DNA of 64,000 nt from Thermus filiformis (GTDB taxonomy: Bacteria > Deinococcota > Deinococci > Deinococcales > Thermaceae): assembly GCF_000771745.2 (NCBI RefSeq), contig NZ_JPSL02000036.1, positions 162,691 through 226,690 of the forward strand, read 5' to 3'. The notes beneath the pieces are model-generated. The model did not search any database. It was given only the letters and a program-made list of their open reading frames with translations, and was not told the DNA's origin. Shown here piece by piece: positions 8,565 through 16,992 of this stretch (the first letter of the stretch is position 1; every line of letters starts with the position of its first letter). The position numbers were made by a program, and so were the translations under genes.

Positions 8565-10527
8565 GCCTTCTTTCCTCTACGATCTTCTGGGCTAGGTGGG
8601 GCGGGACCTCCTGGTAGTGGCTGAACTCCAGGGTGTAGGCCCCCGCCCCCCCGGTTAGGCTCTGCAGGGTGCGGTGGTACTCCAGGACCTCCGCCAGGGG
8701 CACCTCGGCCTTGAGCTCGGTGAGGGCCCCGTCCTGTTCCATCCCCAGGATCCGCCCCCGCCGGGCCTGCAGGTCGGAGAGGACGTCCCCCACCCGGTCC
8801 TGGGGGACCAGGACCTTGAGGGTGTAGATGGGCTCCAAGAGGGTGGGGCTCGCCATCTCCATCACCTTCTTGAAGGCCATGCTGGCGGCGATCTGGAAGG
8901 CCAGGTCCGAGGAGTCCACCTCGTGGTAGCTCCCGTTGTAGACGATGGCCTTGAACCCCATCACCGGGAAGCCCGCCAGGACGCCCTTCTTGGCTGCCTC
9001 GAGGATGCCCTGCTCTATCGCCTCCTGGTACTTGGAGGGGATGACCCCGCCCGTGATCCGCCACTCAAAGCTGTACTCCGGGGCGGGCTCGAGGCGGAGC
9101 CAGACGTCCCCGTACTGGCCGTGGCCGCCCGTCTGCTTCTTGTACTTGCCCTGCCCCTCCGCCACCTTCTTGATGGTCTCCCGGTAGGGGACCTTGGGCG
9201 GGGCGAACTCCACCTCCACCCCGTAGTCGGAAAGCCGCTCCCGGGCCGTGGTGAGGTGGAGCTCCCCGTGCCCCCAGAGGAGGATCTCCCCCGTCTCCTC
9301 CTGCCGGGTGAGCTTCAGGCTGGGGTCCTCCTCCAAAAGCTTCCTTAGGGCCTCCCCCAGCTTGGCCTCGTCCTTGCCCTTGGGCCTGAGGGCCACCACC
9401 ACGTTGGGCTCGGGGAGGCGGGCGAAGGGGACCTCCTCGCTCTCCGGCCGCCGGCCCTGCCAGAGCACCATCCCCCGGTGGAGGTTCTCCGCCTTGGGCA
9501 GGCCCAGGATGTACCCGGCCTCGGCCGCCGGAACCTCCAGAAGCTCCTTGCCCCGGGGCACGTAGAGGTGGGGGAAGCGCACCGTCCCCCCCTCGCTTTC
9601 CAGGGTGTCCCCCGGGCTGAGCCGCCCCCGGTAGAGGCGGATGTAGGCCACCTGGCCCATGAAGGGGTCCACCTGCACCTTGAAGACCTTGGCCAGGGGG
9701 CTGCCCTCCCCGAAGCGCTCGCTGGGGGAGGGAAGGGCCTCCAGGATCAGGTCCAGAAGGGGAAGGGTGCCGATGAGGGTGGCGCCGGAGGCGATGGCCA
9801 CCGGGAAGAGGAGGCCCCGGCGGACCGCCTCGTGCAGGGCCTTCTCCAGGGCCTCCCCCGTGACCTCGTCCCCCTCCAGGTACCGCTCCAAAAGGGTCTC
9901 GTCCGTTTCCACGATGGCCTCGAGGACCTCCTTCCGGAAGGCCTCGGCCCGCTCCCGCTCCTCCTCGGGGAAGGGCACCTCCATTTCCTTTTCGCCCTCG
10001 TACCGGTAGGCCTTCTGGTGGAGGACGTCCAGAAGCCCCACCCACCGCCCTCCCTCGTAGAGGGGCAGGTCCACGGGGAGGATGGGGCCCAAGGTGGCCC
10101 GGAGGTCCTGGAGGAGGGCGTAGTAGTCCCCTCCCTTGTCCAGCTTGGTGACCACCACCATCCGGGGCAGGCCCAGCCGCTCGGCCACGGTCCAGGCCCT
10201 CTCCGTCCCCACCTGGACCCCGCTCTCCGCCGAGACCGCCACCAGGGCCGCGTCCGCCGCCTCCAGCGCCCCCCGGATCTCCCCCACGAAGTCCCCGTAC
10301 CCGGGGGCGTCCAGGAGGAAGATCTGGTGCTCTCGGTAGAAGAGGGGGACGACCCCGGTGCGCACCGTGGTCTTGTGAAGCCGGGCCTCGGGGGTGTAGT
10401 CGGTGGTGGTCGTCCCCTCCTCCACGCTCCCCATCTTCTCCTTGGCCCCCGTCCGGTAGAGCAGGGCCTCCGCCAGGGTGGTTTTGCCGCTTTGCGCGTG
10501 CCCGACCAGGGCCACCGTACGAACCAT
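8551..10527 (-). CDS. Elongation factor G-like GTPase (EF-G2)
   Basis: This 658-residue translational GTPase has the P-loop GHAQSGKT, switch II DAPGYGDF, and TKLD in place of the usual NKxD guanine-specificity motif. The EF-G domain II to V segments follow (GHGELHL, GGHGQYGDVW, GYRRTLQ-like EYHRTLQSLTGG). Canonical EF-G of Thermus is about 690 residues, so this matches the shorter second EF-G known from T. thermophilus, whose role is not settled. It is the first gene of the minus-strand operon, with AAGGAGG before the ATG and a TATACT box at 10,553-10,548. Confidence 0.9.
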   Translation of the reverse strand: MVRTVALVGHAQSGKTTLAEALLYRTGAKEKMGSVEEGTTTTDYTPEARLHKTTVRTGVVPLFYREHQIFLLDAPGYGDFVGEIRGALEAADAALVAVSAESGVQVGTERAWTVAERLGLPRMVVVTKLDKGGDYYALLQDLRATLGPILPVDLPLYEGGRWVGLLDVLHQKAYRYEGEKEMEVPFPEEERERAEAFRKEVLEAIVETDETLLERYLEGDEVTGEALEKALHEAVRRGLLFPVAIASGATLIGTLPLLDLILEALPSPSERFGEGSPLAKVFKVQVDPFMGQVAYIRLYRGRLSPGDTLESEGGTVRFPHLYVPRGKELLEVPAAEAGYILGLPKAENLHRGMVLWQGRRPESEEVPFARLPEPNVVVALRPKGKDEAKLGEALRKLLEEDPSLKLTRQEETGEILLWGHGELHLTTARERLSDYGVEVEFAPPKVPYRETIKKVAEGQGKYKKQTGGHGQYGDVWLRLEPAPEYSFEWRITGGVIPSKYQEAIEQGILEAAKKGVLAGFPVMGFKAIVYNGSYHEVDSSDLAFQIAASMAFKKVMEMASPTLLEPIYTLKVLVPQDRVGDVLSDLQARRGRILGMEQDGALTELKAEVPLAEVLEYHRTLQSLTGGAGAYTLEFSHYQEVPPHLAQKIVEERRREGA

Positions 10528-10547
10528 AAACCCTCCTTGGTGCCCAT

Positions 10548-10585
10548 AGTATACGCCGCCAGTGGGGGCGTTTGTCCTCTATAGT
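10548..10585. promoter_or_regulatory. Divergent promoters for EF-G2 (-) and the JAMM protease (+)
   Basis: The minus-strand box TATACT (10,553-10,548) serves EF-G2, which has a leader with an AAGGAGG site. The plus-strand box TATAGT (10,580-10,585) lies 6 nt before the GTG at 10,592, so that transcript should be leaderless. No clear -35 is seen for the plus-strand promoter. Confidence 0.6.
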
Positions 10586-10591
10586 GAAGGC

Positions 10592-10966
10592 GTGCTCTAC
10601 GTGAGGCGGCGGATCCTGGAGGAGACCCGGGCCCACCTGGCCCGGGAGCACCCCAAGGAGGGGGTGGGGCTCTGGGCGGGCCGGCGGGAGGTGGAGGCCC
10701 TCGTCCCCCTGCCCAACGTGCACGAGCGCCCCCTTTGGGCCTACCGGGCCGACCCCTTGGCGGTCCTCCGGGCGCTCAAGGCCCTCGAGGCCCAGGGCCT
10801 CGGCCTTTTGGCCATCTACCACTCCCATCCCCAGGGCCCCGCCTGGCCCAGCGAGACCGACCGCAAGGAGGCCTACTGGCGCGTCCCCTACGTCATCTTC
10901 GGCACCGACGGCTTCCGGGCCTTCCTCCTCCCCGAGGGCCAGGAGGTGGGGATCGTCGTAGTCTAA
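10592..10966 (+). CDS. JAMM/Mov34-family metalloprotease
   Basis: This 124-residue protein carries the full JAMM zinc motif: an upstream Glu in HPKEGVGLWAG, then HSHPQGPAWPSETD, which fits HxH-x7-S-x2-D. JAMM enzymes cut after Gly-Gly of ubiquitin-like proteins. Four bases downstream lies ttuC, the E1-like activator of the ubiquitin-like TtuB, whose gene is also in this window (38,419). It is therefore a good candidate for the TtuB-processing or deconjugating enzyme. The start is placed at GTG 10,592 because TATAGT is 6 nt upstream; an earlier in-frame codon at 10,562 lies upstream of that box. Confidence 0.88.
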   Translation: MLYVRRRILEETRAHLAREHPKEGVGLWAGRREVEALVPLPNVHERPLWAYRADPLAVLRALKALEAQGLGLLAIYHSHPQGPAWPSETDRKEAYWRVPYVIFGTDGFRAFLLPEGQEVGIVVV

Positions 10967-10970
10967 GGGC

Positions 10971-11786
10971 ATGTGGAGCCGGGAAGAGCTTCTGCGCTAC
11001 CACCGCCAGATGATCCTGCCCCAGGTGGGCCCCGAGGGCCAGGCCCGACTGAAGCGCTCCTCCGTGGCCGTCGTGGGGGCGGGGGGGCTGGGGGTGCCGG
11101 TCCTGATGTACCTGGCGGCGGCGGGGGTGGGGCGGCTCGGGGTGGTGGAGATGGACCGGGTGGAGCTTTCCAACCTCCACCGCCAGGTCCTTTACACCAC
11201 CCAGGACGTGGGCCGGCCCAAGGCGGAGGTGGCGGCCGAGCGGCTCAGGGCCTTGAACCCCCACGTGGAGGTGGAGGCCTTCCCCGTCCGCCTTACCTCG
11301 GAAAACGCCCTGGAGATCCTACGGGGCTTTGACCTCCTCGTGGACGCCTCGGACAACTTCCCCACCCGCTACCTGGTGAACGACGCGGCGGTGCTTCTGG
11401 ACAAGCCTTTGGTCTTCGGGGCCATCTACCAGTTTGACGGCCAGGTGGCGGTCTTCCACCACAGGACCCGGGAGGGGGAGATGGGCCCCTGCTACCGCTG
11501 CCTCTTCCCCAAGCCCCCGCCCCCCGGGAGCGTCCCCTCCTGCGCCGAGGCGGGGGTCTTCGGGGTTTTGCCCGGGGTGGTGGGGGCCCTCATGGCCGCG
11601 GAGGCCCTGAAGGTCCTCCTGGGCCTCGGCGAGGTCCTGGCGGGGGGGCTCCTCCTGTACGACGCCCTCTCGGTCCAGTTCCGCAAGCTCACGGTCCGGC
11701 GCAACCCCGCCTGCCCCGTCTGCGGCGACCACCCCACCCAGACTTCCCTGATAGACTACGAGGCCTTCTGCGGCCTTGGGGGGTAG
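10971..11786 (+). CDS. ttuC: E1-like adenylyltransferase TtuC (ThiF/MoeB family)
   Basis: This 271-residue protein adenylates the C-terminal glycine of ubiquitin-like sulfur carriers. It has the ATP-binding motif [11 protein letters not shown], the Arg finger region [11 protein letters not shown], the Asp of [10 protein letters not shown], and two zinc CxxC pairs (CYRC and CPVC). In Thermus a single E1-like protein of this type serves TtuB (tRNA 2-thiouridine), ThiS and MoaD; that role is assigned by family and genome context. TAGTCT lies 6 nt before its ATG, so it may also have a leaderless promoter of its own at the end of the JAMM gene. Confidence 0.85.
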   Translation: MWSREELLRYHRQMILPQVGPEGQARLKRSSVAVVGAGGLGVPVLMYLAAAGVGRLGVVEMDRVELSNLHRQVLYTTQDVGRPKAEVAAERLRALNPHVEVEAFPVRLTSENALEILRGFDLLVDASDNFPTRYLVNDAAVLLDKPLVFGAIYQFDGQVAVFHHRTREGEMGPCYRCLFPKPPPPGSVPSCAEAGVFGVLPGVVGALMAAEALKVLLGLGEVLAGGLLLYDALSVQFRKLTVRRNPACPVCGDHPTQTSLIDYEAFCGLGG

Positions 11787-11813
11787 AATGCCCTAAAGCA
11801 CCCTCCGGGGTGC
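11784..11813 (+). promoter_or_regulatory. Citrate synthase -10 box and 5' UTR hairpin
   Basis: TAGAAT (11,784-11,789) overlaps the ttuC stop codon. A hairpin with a GCACCC/GGGTGC stem and TCCG loop (11,798-11,813) falls near the expected 5' end of the transcript, just before the AAAGGAG ribosome site. It may protect the mRNA or tune translation. Confidence 0.45.
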
Positions 11814-11827
11814 GGAAAGGAGAGGCT

Positions 11828-12958
11828 ATGGAAGTGGCCCGCGGTCTGGAAGGCGTTCTTTTCACGGAAAGCCGGATGTGCTTCATTGACGGGGAGAAGG
11901 GGCGGCTTTATTACTTCGGCTACCCCATCCAGGAGCTGGCGGAGAAGAGCTCCTTTGAGGAGGTGACCTTCCTACTCCTCCACGGCAGACTGCCCAAAAA
12001 GGAGGAGCTCGAGGCCTTCGCCCGCGACCTGGCCAGGAGGAGGGCACTGGCTGAGCCCTTGCTCGCCTCCTTGCGCCGCTACCCTCGGGAGGCCCACCCC
12101 ATGAGCGTCCTGCGCACCGCGGTCTCCGAGCTGGGCCTCTACGACCCCACGGAGGGGGACATCTCCCGGGAGGCCCTCTATGAAAAGGGGCTGGACCTCA
12201 TCGCCAAGTTCGCCACCATCGTGGCCGCGAACAAGCGCCTAAGGGAGGGGAAGGAGCCCCTCCCGCCCCGGGAGGACCTCTCCCACGCCGCCAACTTCCT
12301 CTACATGGCGAACGGCGCCGAGCCCAGCCCGGAGCAGGCCAAGCTCATGGACGCGGCCCTTATCCTCCACGCGGAGCACGGCTTCAACGCCAGCACCTTC
12401 ACCGCCATTGCCGCCTTCTCCACCGAGACCGACCTCTACTCCGCCATCACCGCCGCCGTGGCCTCCCTTAAGGGCCCCCGGCACGGAGGGGCCAACGAGG
12501 CGGTCATGAAGATGATCCAGGAGATCGGGGAGCCCGAGCGGGCCCGGGCCTGGGTGCAGGAGAAGCTTGCCCGCAAGGAGCGCATCATGGGGATGGGCCA
12601 CCGGGTCTACAAGGCCTTTGACCCCCGGGCTGGCGTCCTGGAGAAGCTCGCCCGGCTGGTGGCGGAGAAGCACGGCCACTCCAAGGAGTACCAGATCCTG
12701 AAGATCGTGGAGGAGGAGGCGGGCAAGGTCCTGAACCCCCGGGGGATCTACCCCAACGTGGACTTCTACTCTGGGGTGGTCTACTCCGACCTGGGCTTCG
12801 GCCTCGAGTTCTTCACCCCCATCTTCGCCGTGGCCCGTATCTCGGGCTGGGTGGGGCACATCCTGGAGTACCAGGCCCTGGACAACCGCCTCCTCCGTCC
12901 GGACGCCAAGTACGTGGGGGAGCTGGACCTTCCCTACATCCCCCTCGAGGCCCGCTAA
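11828..12958 (+). CDS. gltA: Citrate synthase
   Basis: This 376-residue enzyme condenses oxaloacetate with acetyl-CoA to citrate, entering the TCA cycle. Catalytic His residues are in EHGFNAST (oxaloacetate side) and GPRHGGANE, and the catalytic Asp is in YPNVDFYSG. The [13 protein letters not shown] motif is typical of type II-like small citrate synthases of thermophiles. The ATG at 11,828 has an AAAGGAG site, and the length agrees with Thermus citrate synthase. It appears to be a single-gene unit followed by a palindrome-rich intergenic region. Confidence 0.97.
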   Translation: MEVARGLEGVLFTESRMCFIDGEKGRLYYFGYPIQELAEKSSFEEVTFLLLHGRLPKKEELEAFARDLARRRALAEPLLASLRRYPREAHPMSVLRTAVSELGLYDPTEGDISREALYEKGLDLIAKFATIVAANKRLREGKEPLPPREDLSHAANFLYMANGAEPSPEQAKLMDAALILHAEHGFNASTFTAIAAFSTETDLYSAITAAVASLKGPRHGGANEAVMKMIQEIGEPERARAWVQEKLARKERIMGMGHRVYKAFDPRAGVLEKLARLVAEKHGHSKEYQILKIVEEEAGKVLNPRGIYPNVDFYSGVVYSDLGFGLEFFTPIFAVARISGWVGHILEYQALDNRLLRPDAKYVGELDLPYIPLEAR

Positions 12959-12959
12959 G

Positions 12960-13121
12960 GCCACCCCAGCTTGGCTTGCGCCAAGCTGGGGGCCCCGGCA
13001 GGCCACTCCGGCTTGGCGCGGGGCCTGGATGGGGTGGTATTCCCGGGTCCCCCGTCCCAGCGTAAGCTGGGACGGGGTGGTTTACTGCGGCCCCCATCCT
13101 GGCGCAAGCCAGGATGGGGTG
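12960..13121. repeat. Cluster of dispersed palindromes with tetraloop hairpins
   Basis: Three strong hairpins sit in 160 bp: 12,964-12,991 (12-bp stem, loop TTGC, i.e. GCAA on the minus strand), 13,050-13,077 (12-bp stem, loop GTAA) and 13,092-13,119 (12-bp stem, loop GCAA). Between them, 13,014-13,040 is an exact 27-bp inverted copy of 15,221-15,247. Motifs GGGGTGGT and TTTAC/TTAAA recur after the hairpins. The cluster lies between the convergent citrate synthase and rlmO genes, so it may also end transcription, though no long T-run is present. Confidence 0.8.
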
Positions 13122-14276
13122 TTAAAGCGGGTCGTCCCGCAGGAGTAGGGTCTTGAGGTAAAAGCTCTCCGGGACGTGCAGGCTGTAAGGGTGGTCCTCG
13201 GGCTGGATGAAGAAGGCCTGGACCCGGAGGCGGCGCCCCTGGTCCGCGGCCGCCCGCCGGCTCACCTCCAGAAGCTCAGGGAAGCCCAGGTGGTAGGAGC
13301 AGGAGGAGATCCAGACGTACCCCCCGGGGGCCAGGAGGCGGTAGGCCTCCTTCAGGAGGTCCACCAGGTGGGCCTTCATCCGGGGAAGCTCCTCGGGCCG
13401 CTTCACCAGGGTGGGGGGGTCTAGGAGGACGTGGGTGAAGCTCCCGGAAAGCCCCCGCAGGACCACAAGCGCCTCCCCGTGCCGCACGTCCACCCTTAGC
13501 CCCGCCCGCAGGGCCACCCGGTCCAGGACGGCCAGGGCCTCCAGGTCCTTGTCCACCGCCAGGGCGTAGGCCCCCCGCCGGGCGGCCCGGAGGGCGAACC
13601 CCCCCACGTAGCTGTACACGTCCAGGACCCGGTCCTCCGGTCCCACCATGGCCTCGAGGCGCCGCCGGTTCTCCCGCTGGTCCAGGTAGAACCCGGTCTT
13701 CTGGGCCAGGGCCAGCGGGATGGGGAAGACCAGGCCGTCCTCCTCCACTTCCAAAACCTCCGGCACCTCCCCAAAGAGGGGGCCACTTTTGGGAGGGAGG
13801 CCCTCCTTGAGCCGCTCCTCCACGTCGGAGCGCTCGTAGACCCCCTTGGGGGCCGCGGCCTCCAGGAGGGCGGGAAGCCAGGCCTGCCGCAGGGCCTCGG
13901 CGCTTTTCGTCCGCACCTGGAGGACCAGGACCTCCCCAAACCGGTCCACCACCAGGCCGGGAAGCCCGTCCGCCTCCCCGTGGACCATCCGGAAGGAGTT
14001 CCCCAGCCCCTGCCGCTTCTCCAAAGCCCTTTGGAACCGGCGCAGGAAGAAGGCCCGGTCCAAGGGACCCTCCCCCTCCGGGGCAAAGCGGTAGAGGCGG
14101 AAGGGGACGCGGGCCTCCGGGTCAAAGTACCCCACGCCCAGGAACCGGCCGTCCGCGGCAAGGGCCTTGGCCACCCCGGAGGACTTCGGGGCCTCCTGGA
14201 TCTCGTCCTTGTACACGTGGGGGTAGAAGTTGAGGAGCTTCCGCTCCTTCCCCGGTTTCACCACCAGGCGCTCCAC
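13122..14276 (-). CDS. rlmO: 23S rRNA (cytosine-C5) methyltransferase, RlmI/RlmO family
   Basis: This 384-residue protein has an N-terminal PUA-like RNA-binding domain ([10 protein letters not shown] onward), a central RlmI-type domain, and a class I SAM methyltransferase domain. Motif I is [10 protein letters not shown], motif [11 protein letters not shown], and motif [10 protein letters not shown] with the single catalytic Cys. Family and length match the Thermus enzyme that makes m5C1942 in 23S rRNA. The start is GTG 14,276 because AAGGAGG lies just upstream; the longer open frame runs back through a terminator and a tRNA gene and is not coding. Confidence 0.87.
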   Translation of the reverse strand: MERLVVKPGKERKLLNFYPHVYKDEIQEAPKSSGVAKALAADGRFLGVGYFDPEARVPFRLYRFAPEGEGPLDRAFFLRRFQRALEKRQGLGNSFRMVHGEADGLPGLVVDRFGEVLVLQVRTKSAEALRQAWLPALLEAAAPKGVYERSDVEERLKEGLPPKSGPLFGEVPEVLEVEEDGLVFPIPLALAQKTGFYLDQRENRRRLEAMVGPEDRVLDVYSYVGGFALRAARRGAYALAVDKDLEALAVLDRVALRAGLRVDVRHGEALVVLRGLSGSFTHVLLDPPTLVKRPEELPRMKAHLVDLLKEAYRLLAPGGYVWISSCSYHLGFPELLEVSRRAAADQGRRLRVQAFFIQPEDHPYSLHVPESFYLKTLLLRDDPL

Positions 14277-14288
14277 CTTGCCTCCTTG

Positions 14289-14313
14289 AAAAACCCCCCG
14301 CCGGGGCGGGGGG
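14289..14313 (-). terminator. Rho-independent terminator after tRNA-Met
   Basis: On the minus strand a 9-bp stem (CCCCCCGCC / GGCGGGGGG) with a two-base loop is followed by TTTTT. It lies a few bases past the CCA end of the tRNA, and the rlmO ribosome site follows directly. Confidence 0.85.
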
Positions 14314-14317
14314 AGAG

Positions 14318-14394
14318 TGGTGGGCCGTGCAGGACTTGAACCTGCAACCAACCGGTTATGAGCCGGCCGCTCTGACCGATTGAGCTAACGGCCC
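14318..14394 (-). tRNA. tRNA with CAU anticodon (Met, or Ile2)
   Basis: A 77-nt cloverleaf reads on the minus strand. The 7-bp acceptor is GGGCCGU/ACGGCCC, the D-arm is TAGCTCAATCGGTCAGAG, the anticodon loop is CTCATAA with CAU, the T-arm holds GGTTCAAGTCC, and CCA is encoded. It is not initiator-like, since the acceptor ends in a paired G-C. CAU could be elongator Met, or Ile2 after lysidine modification; the variable-loop and T-arm sequence resembles both, so identity is left open. Confidence 0.93.
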
Positions 14395-14450
14395 GTCCCA
14401 AGCTCACACTTTACCACACCCCCCTGGTATACTGGAAGCGGAGGTACCCT

Positions 14451-14642
14451 ATGACGGTAAACGAGAGCACCACCGATCGGGTGATCCGGTTCATCCTGGC
14501 CCTCGTCCTCCTTTACTTCGCCTTCCAGTCCGCCTCGCCCTGGAACTGGGTCCTGGGCATCGTGGGGGTGGTCCTCCTCTTCACCGCCGTCACCGGGTTC
14601 TGCGCCCTTTACAAGCTTCTGGGCATCAGCACAAAGCGGTGA
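14451..14642 (+). CDS. DUF2892-type small membrane protein
   Basis: This 63-residue protein has two hydrophobic helices (FILALVLLYFAF and WVLGIVGVVLLFTAVTGF) joined by a short loop. It ends in the CALYKLLGI segment typical of the DUF2892 (YgaP transmembrane-like) family. The Cys near residue 51 is conserved in many members, some fused to rhodanese domains. TATACT (14,428-14,433) plus GGAGG precede the ATG. The stop overlaps the GTG of the next gene, so the two are coupled. Confidence 0.8.
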   Translation: MTVNESTTDRVIRFILALVLLYFAFQSASPWNWVLGIVGVVLLFTAVTGFCALYKLLGISTKR

Positions 14643-15157
14643 GGCCCGAGGTCGGGGCCCGGGTCCGGGTAGAGTTCTTCAAGTACCCGGAAAGGACCCT
14701 TCACTACTTCTGGGAGGCCCGGGTGGTGGAGGTCCGGCCCGAGGGGGTCCTGACCCTCCTGCCTCGAGGGGGCCTCTTCCACCACGTCTCCAAGGGAAGG
14801 TCGGTGGTCCTGGACCACGACGCCTACGTGGCCTTCTTCCCCGGGGCCTGGTACTCCGGGGGGCCGGACGTGCGGGAGGGGCGGGTTTTGGAGTACTACT
14901 GGAACATCCAGACCCCCTTTCGCTGGACGGGGGAGGCCTTCCGCCAGTACGACCTCGAGCTGGACGTGAAGTGCCGGGCCGACCACACCTGCCAGGTCTT
15001 TGACCAGGAGGAGTTTCTAAGGAAGAAGCCCCTTTACCCAAGGGCCTGGGTCCGAAAGGCGGAGGAGGCGGTGGAGGAGGTCTTCCGCCACATGGCGCAA
15101 GGGCGCTGGCCCGTCCTGCCCCCGGGGGAGCCCCTCCCTTGGATGGAAAGAATCTGA
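14639..15157 (+). CDS. DUF402 domain protein
   Basis: This 172-residue soluble protein has the DUF402 fold signature: a region with RVEFFKYPERTLHYFWEARVV, then FFPGAWYSG, the EYYWNIQTPF core and the acidic YDLELDVKCR segment. Some DUF402 proteins are nucleoside di/triphosphatases or RNA-binding (FAU-1-like). No direct clue to substrate is visible. The GTG start overlaps the DUF2892 stop (GTGA). A dispersed palindromic repeat begins right after its stop. Confidence 0.75.
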   Translation: MRPEVGARVRVEFFKYPERTLHYFWEARVVEVRPEGVLTLLPRGGLFHHVSKGRSVVLDHDAYVAFFPGAWYSGGPDVREGRVLEYYWNIQTPFRWTGEAFRQYDLELDVKCRADHTCQVFDQEEFLRKKPLYPRAWVRKAEEAVEEVFRHMAQGRWPVLPPGEPLPWMERI

Positions 15158-15324
15158 AGGGAAGGCCGCACGGCTCAACCCGAGCCCCCGGCTGGGTATG
15201 GGCCAAGCCGGGGTGGCCTTATACCACCCCATCCAGGCCCCGCGCCAGGATGGGGGCCCTGGTAAAGCCCTTTCCAAGCCTTCTGGCGGAGCCACGCATG
15301 CGAAGGAAACGGTAGAAAAGGGTA
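15158..15324. repeat. Dispersed repeat copy between convergent genes
   Basis: This intergenic stretch holds the 27-bp block 15,221-15,247 that recurs inverted at 13,014-13,040. Its right half, about 15,255-15,325, is recognisably similar over roughly 75 bp to the minus strand of 49,165-49,245: both carry a TTTTCT run, TTTCCTTCGC, GGCTTGGAAA and GGCTTTACC in order. An imperfect hairpin with CCCCATCC/GGATGGGG arms lies at 15,227-15,254. Confidence 0.7.
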
Positions 15325-16335
15325 TTAGGGCTCGAGCCCGGGGGTTTTCCCCCTGGCCTCCAAAAGGCCAGGCCCGTAGCGCCGGACGGGCCGGAGGAGC
15401 TGGCCTTGGGCGCGCCAGAGGACCTCGTCCTCCAGGAGGACCTGGTAGAGGAGGCCCTTGAAGAGGCCGTGGAAGCTGTCCTCCCAGGTCTCCAGGTTCT
15501 GCGCCCGGAAGGGGTAGTTGTGCCAGGCGGGGCCCAGGTAGTAGAGCCAGGGGTCCTCTAGGGGGCGGGTGTCGGCGGGGTCCAGGCCGTAGAGGGCGTT
15601 GAACAGGCCCCGGAGCCGGCTCGCGGTGAAGAGGAGGTTAAGGTAGGGGTCCTCCAGGGCCGCCCGCGCCTCCTTCTCGGTCTCGGGGAAGGGGCGGGCC
15701 GGGTCCCAGGCCCCGAAGCGCTCGAGGCGGGGCCTCTGCCTGAGGGCGTCCTCCCAGCTCATCTGGGCCAGGCCCAGGGTGCGGGAGAAGGGGGCAGGGC
15801 CGCTTTGGGCCAGGGCCAGGGCCGCCTCGTCCGCCACCTCCCGCACCCCCCGGGAAAGCCCCAGGGCCTTGTCCCCCCCGTGCTGCTCGTTGTCCACGAT
15901 GGCCGCCAGGACCCCGACGGGGATGCGGAGAGCGTGGGCCGCCTTCCTTACCTCCTCTTGGTGGGAGAGGACGTGCCAGGGGGCGGTGGGGAGGCCCCTC
16001 AGGTCCACGGCCTCCCTCCGCCGGGCCTGGCCCAGGGCCGAAAGCCAGGCCTCCGCCGCCTCCAGGGCCTCCTTTGGGGTCTGGAAAGCGGAGCGCTTCC
16101 CCTCAGCCTGGTTGCGTAGCTCCAGGCGCAAGAGTTCAGCCACCGCCCGGGCCGCTTGGGGACCCAGGAGGAGGTGGGCGCTGCTCTTCGCCGCCAGGAA
16201 CCGGCGCACCAGGGCCTCCCTTTCCGCCGGGGGGTAGGGCAGGTAAGCCCTGAGCCCCTCCGCCTGGGGGCGGTGGCCGGGCGCCGTCCAGGAGGCCAAA
16301 AGGACCAGGAGAAGGGCCAGGCTCCTTTGGAGCAA
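15325..16335 (-). CDS. Secreted protein with lysozyme-like motifs, function unknown
   Basis: This 336-residue protein starts with a signal peptide (SLALLLVLLASWTAPGHRPQA). A central block LRIPVGVLAAIVDNEQHGG, followed about 50 residues later by SRTLGLAQMSW, recalls lytic transglycosylases, where a catalytic Glu is followed by a GLMQI-like motif. The similarity is short, so peptidoglycan hydrolase activity is only a guess. The start is TTG, 6 nt after the upstream NYN gene stop, so the two genes are co-transcribed. Its location should be the periplasm. Confidence 0.6.
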   Translation of the reverse strand: MLQRSLALLLVLLASWTAPGHRPQAEGLRAYLPYPPAEREALVRRFLAAKSSAHLLLGPQAARAVAELLRLELRNQAEGKRSAFQTPKEALEAAEAWLSALGQARRREAVDLRGLPTAPWHVLSHQEEVRKAAHALRIPVGVLAAIVDNEQHGGDKALGLSRGVREVADEAALALAQSGPAPFSRTLGLAQMSWEDALRQRPRLERFGAWDPARPFPETEKEARAALEDPYLNLLFTASRLRGLFNALYGLDPADTRPLEDPWLYYLGPAWHNYPFRAQNLETWEDSFHGLFKGLLYQVLLEDEVLWRAQGQLLRPVRRYGPGLLEARGKTPGLEP

Positions 16336-16341
16336 GGCGGC

Positions 16342-16893
16342 TCAGCCCTCAGACCTCGAGTCCACCTCCACCGCTTCCTCCACCGTCTCGGAGAGGGTGG
16401 GGTAGGGGTAGACCCGGCGGCCGCCCGGTTGCCGCTCCAGCACCTCCCGCCACTCCCTCAGGTCCACAAACCGGTCGGCCAGGTTGCGCAGCTCCAGGTC
16501 CACCAGCTCCGGGACCCCCAGGAGGTGGACCTCCTTCCCCATCCCTCGGAGGACGTTCAGGGTGTGGGCCAGCTCCCCGCTCCCCGAGGCCAGGATGGCC
16601 CGGTCCCACCGGGGGGCGGTGGTGAGGAGGTCGGTGGCCAGGATGGCCTCAAACCGGGGCTCCCGGCTCGGGGTGTAGCGGCTGCGCACCGTATACCCCA
16701 TGAAGACCAGGGCGTCTATGAAGCGCTGCTGCCGCTCGTCGTCCGGGTCGGTGATGGGGGCGTAGTAGAAGGCGTTGTAGAGCTGCTCGGGGGTGGAGAA
16801 CTGGGTGAGGACCCGCTTGTGGTCCACGTTCCAGCCCAGCCGCTTGGAGGTCTGGTACATGTACGAGCCGTCTATGAAGATGCCAATCCGCAT
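16342..16893 (-). CDS. NYN (LabA/DUF88-type) domain protein
   Basis: This 183-residue protein begins with GIFIDGSYMY, the first Asp-containing strand of NYN/PIN-like nucleases, and contains the second acidic site in ILATDLLTT. The third motif, usually SGDxDF, reads SGSGEL here, so one or two metal-binding Asp residues are replaced. It may be a weak or inactive nuclease, or an RNA-binding protein. TAAGAT lies exactly 6 nt before the ATG, indicating a leaderless transcript. It is followed closely by the secreted protein gene. Confidence 0.82.
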   Translation of the reverse strand: MRIGIFIDGSYMYQTSKRLGWNVDHKRVLTQFSTPEQLYNAFYYAPITDPDDERQQRFIDALVFMGYTVRSRYTPSREPRFEAILATDLLTTAPRWDRAILASGSGELAHTLNVLRGMGKEVHLLGVPELVDLELRNLADRFVDLREWREVLERQPGGRRVYPYPTLSETVEEAVEVDSRSEG

Positions 16894-16904
16894 GCCCCCA
16901 TCTT

Positions 16905-16992
16905 AAGGCCAAAACCAGCAGGCGGGGAGGGGTCGGGTGTCCCCTCTCCCGGCCCAGGCCCTCATTCCCGTGCGAACCAGAATGGGGTGGCC
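16905..16992. repeat. Probable degraded dispersed-repeat copy
   Basis: The stretch upstream of the NYN gene and after the FNR stop has GGGGTGGCC at its right end, preceded by an imperfect CATTC/GAATG hairpin with a GTGCGAAC loop. This is the same layout as the clearer copies at 12,960 and 15,200. Assignment rests on short motifs only. Confidence 0.4.

Noticed and set aside
12960..13121. CRISPR array between citrate synthase and rlmO
   Set aside because: The palindromes differ in stem sequence, spacing is irregular and no uniform spacers occur. They are hairpin repeats of another kind.
14277..14351. Upstream extension of the rlmO frame
   Set aside because: It passes through a terminator and the 3' half of the tRNA gene. 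GTG 14,276 with AAGGAGG is the likely start.
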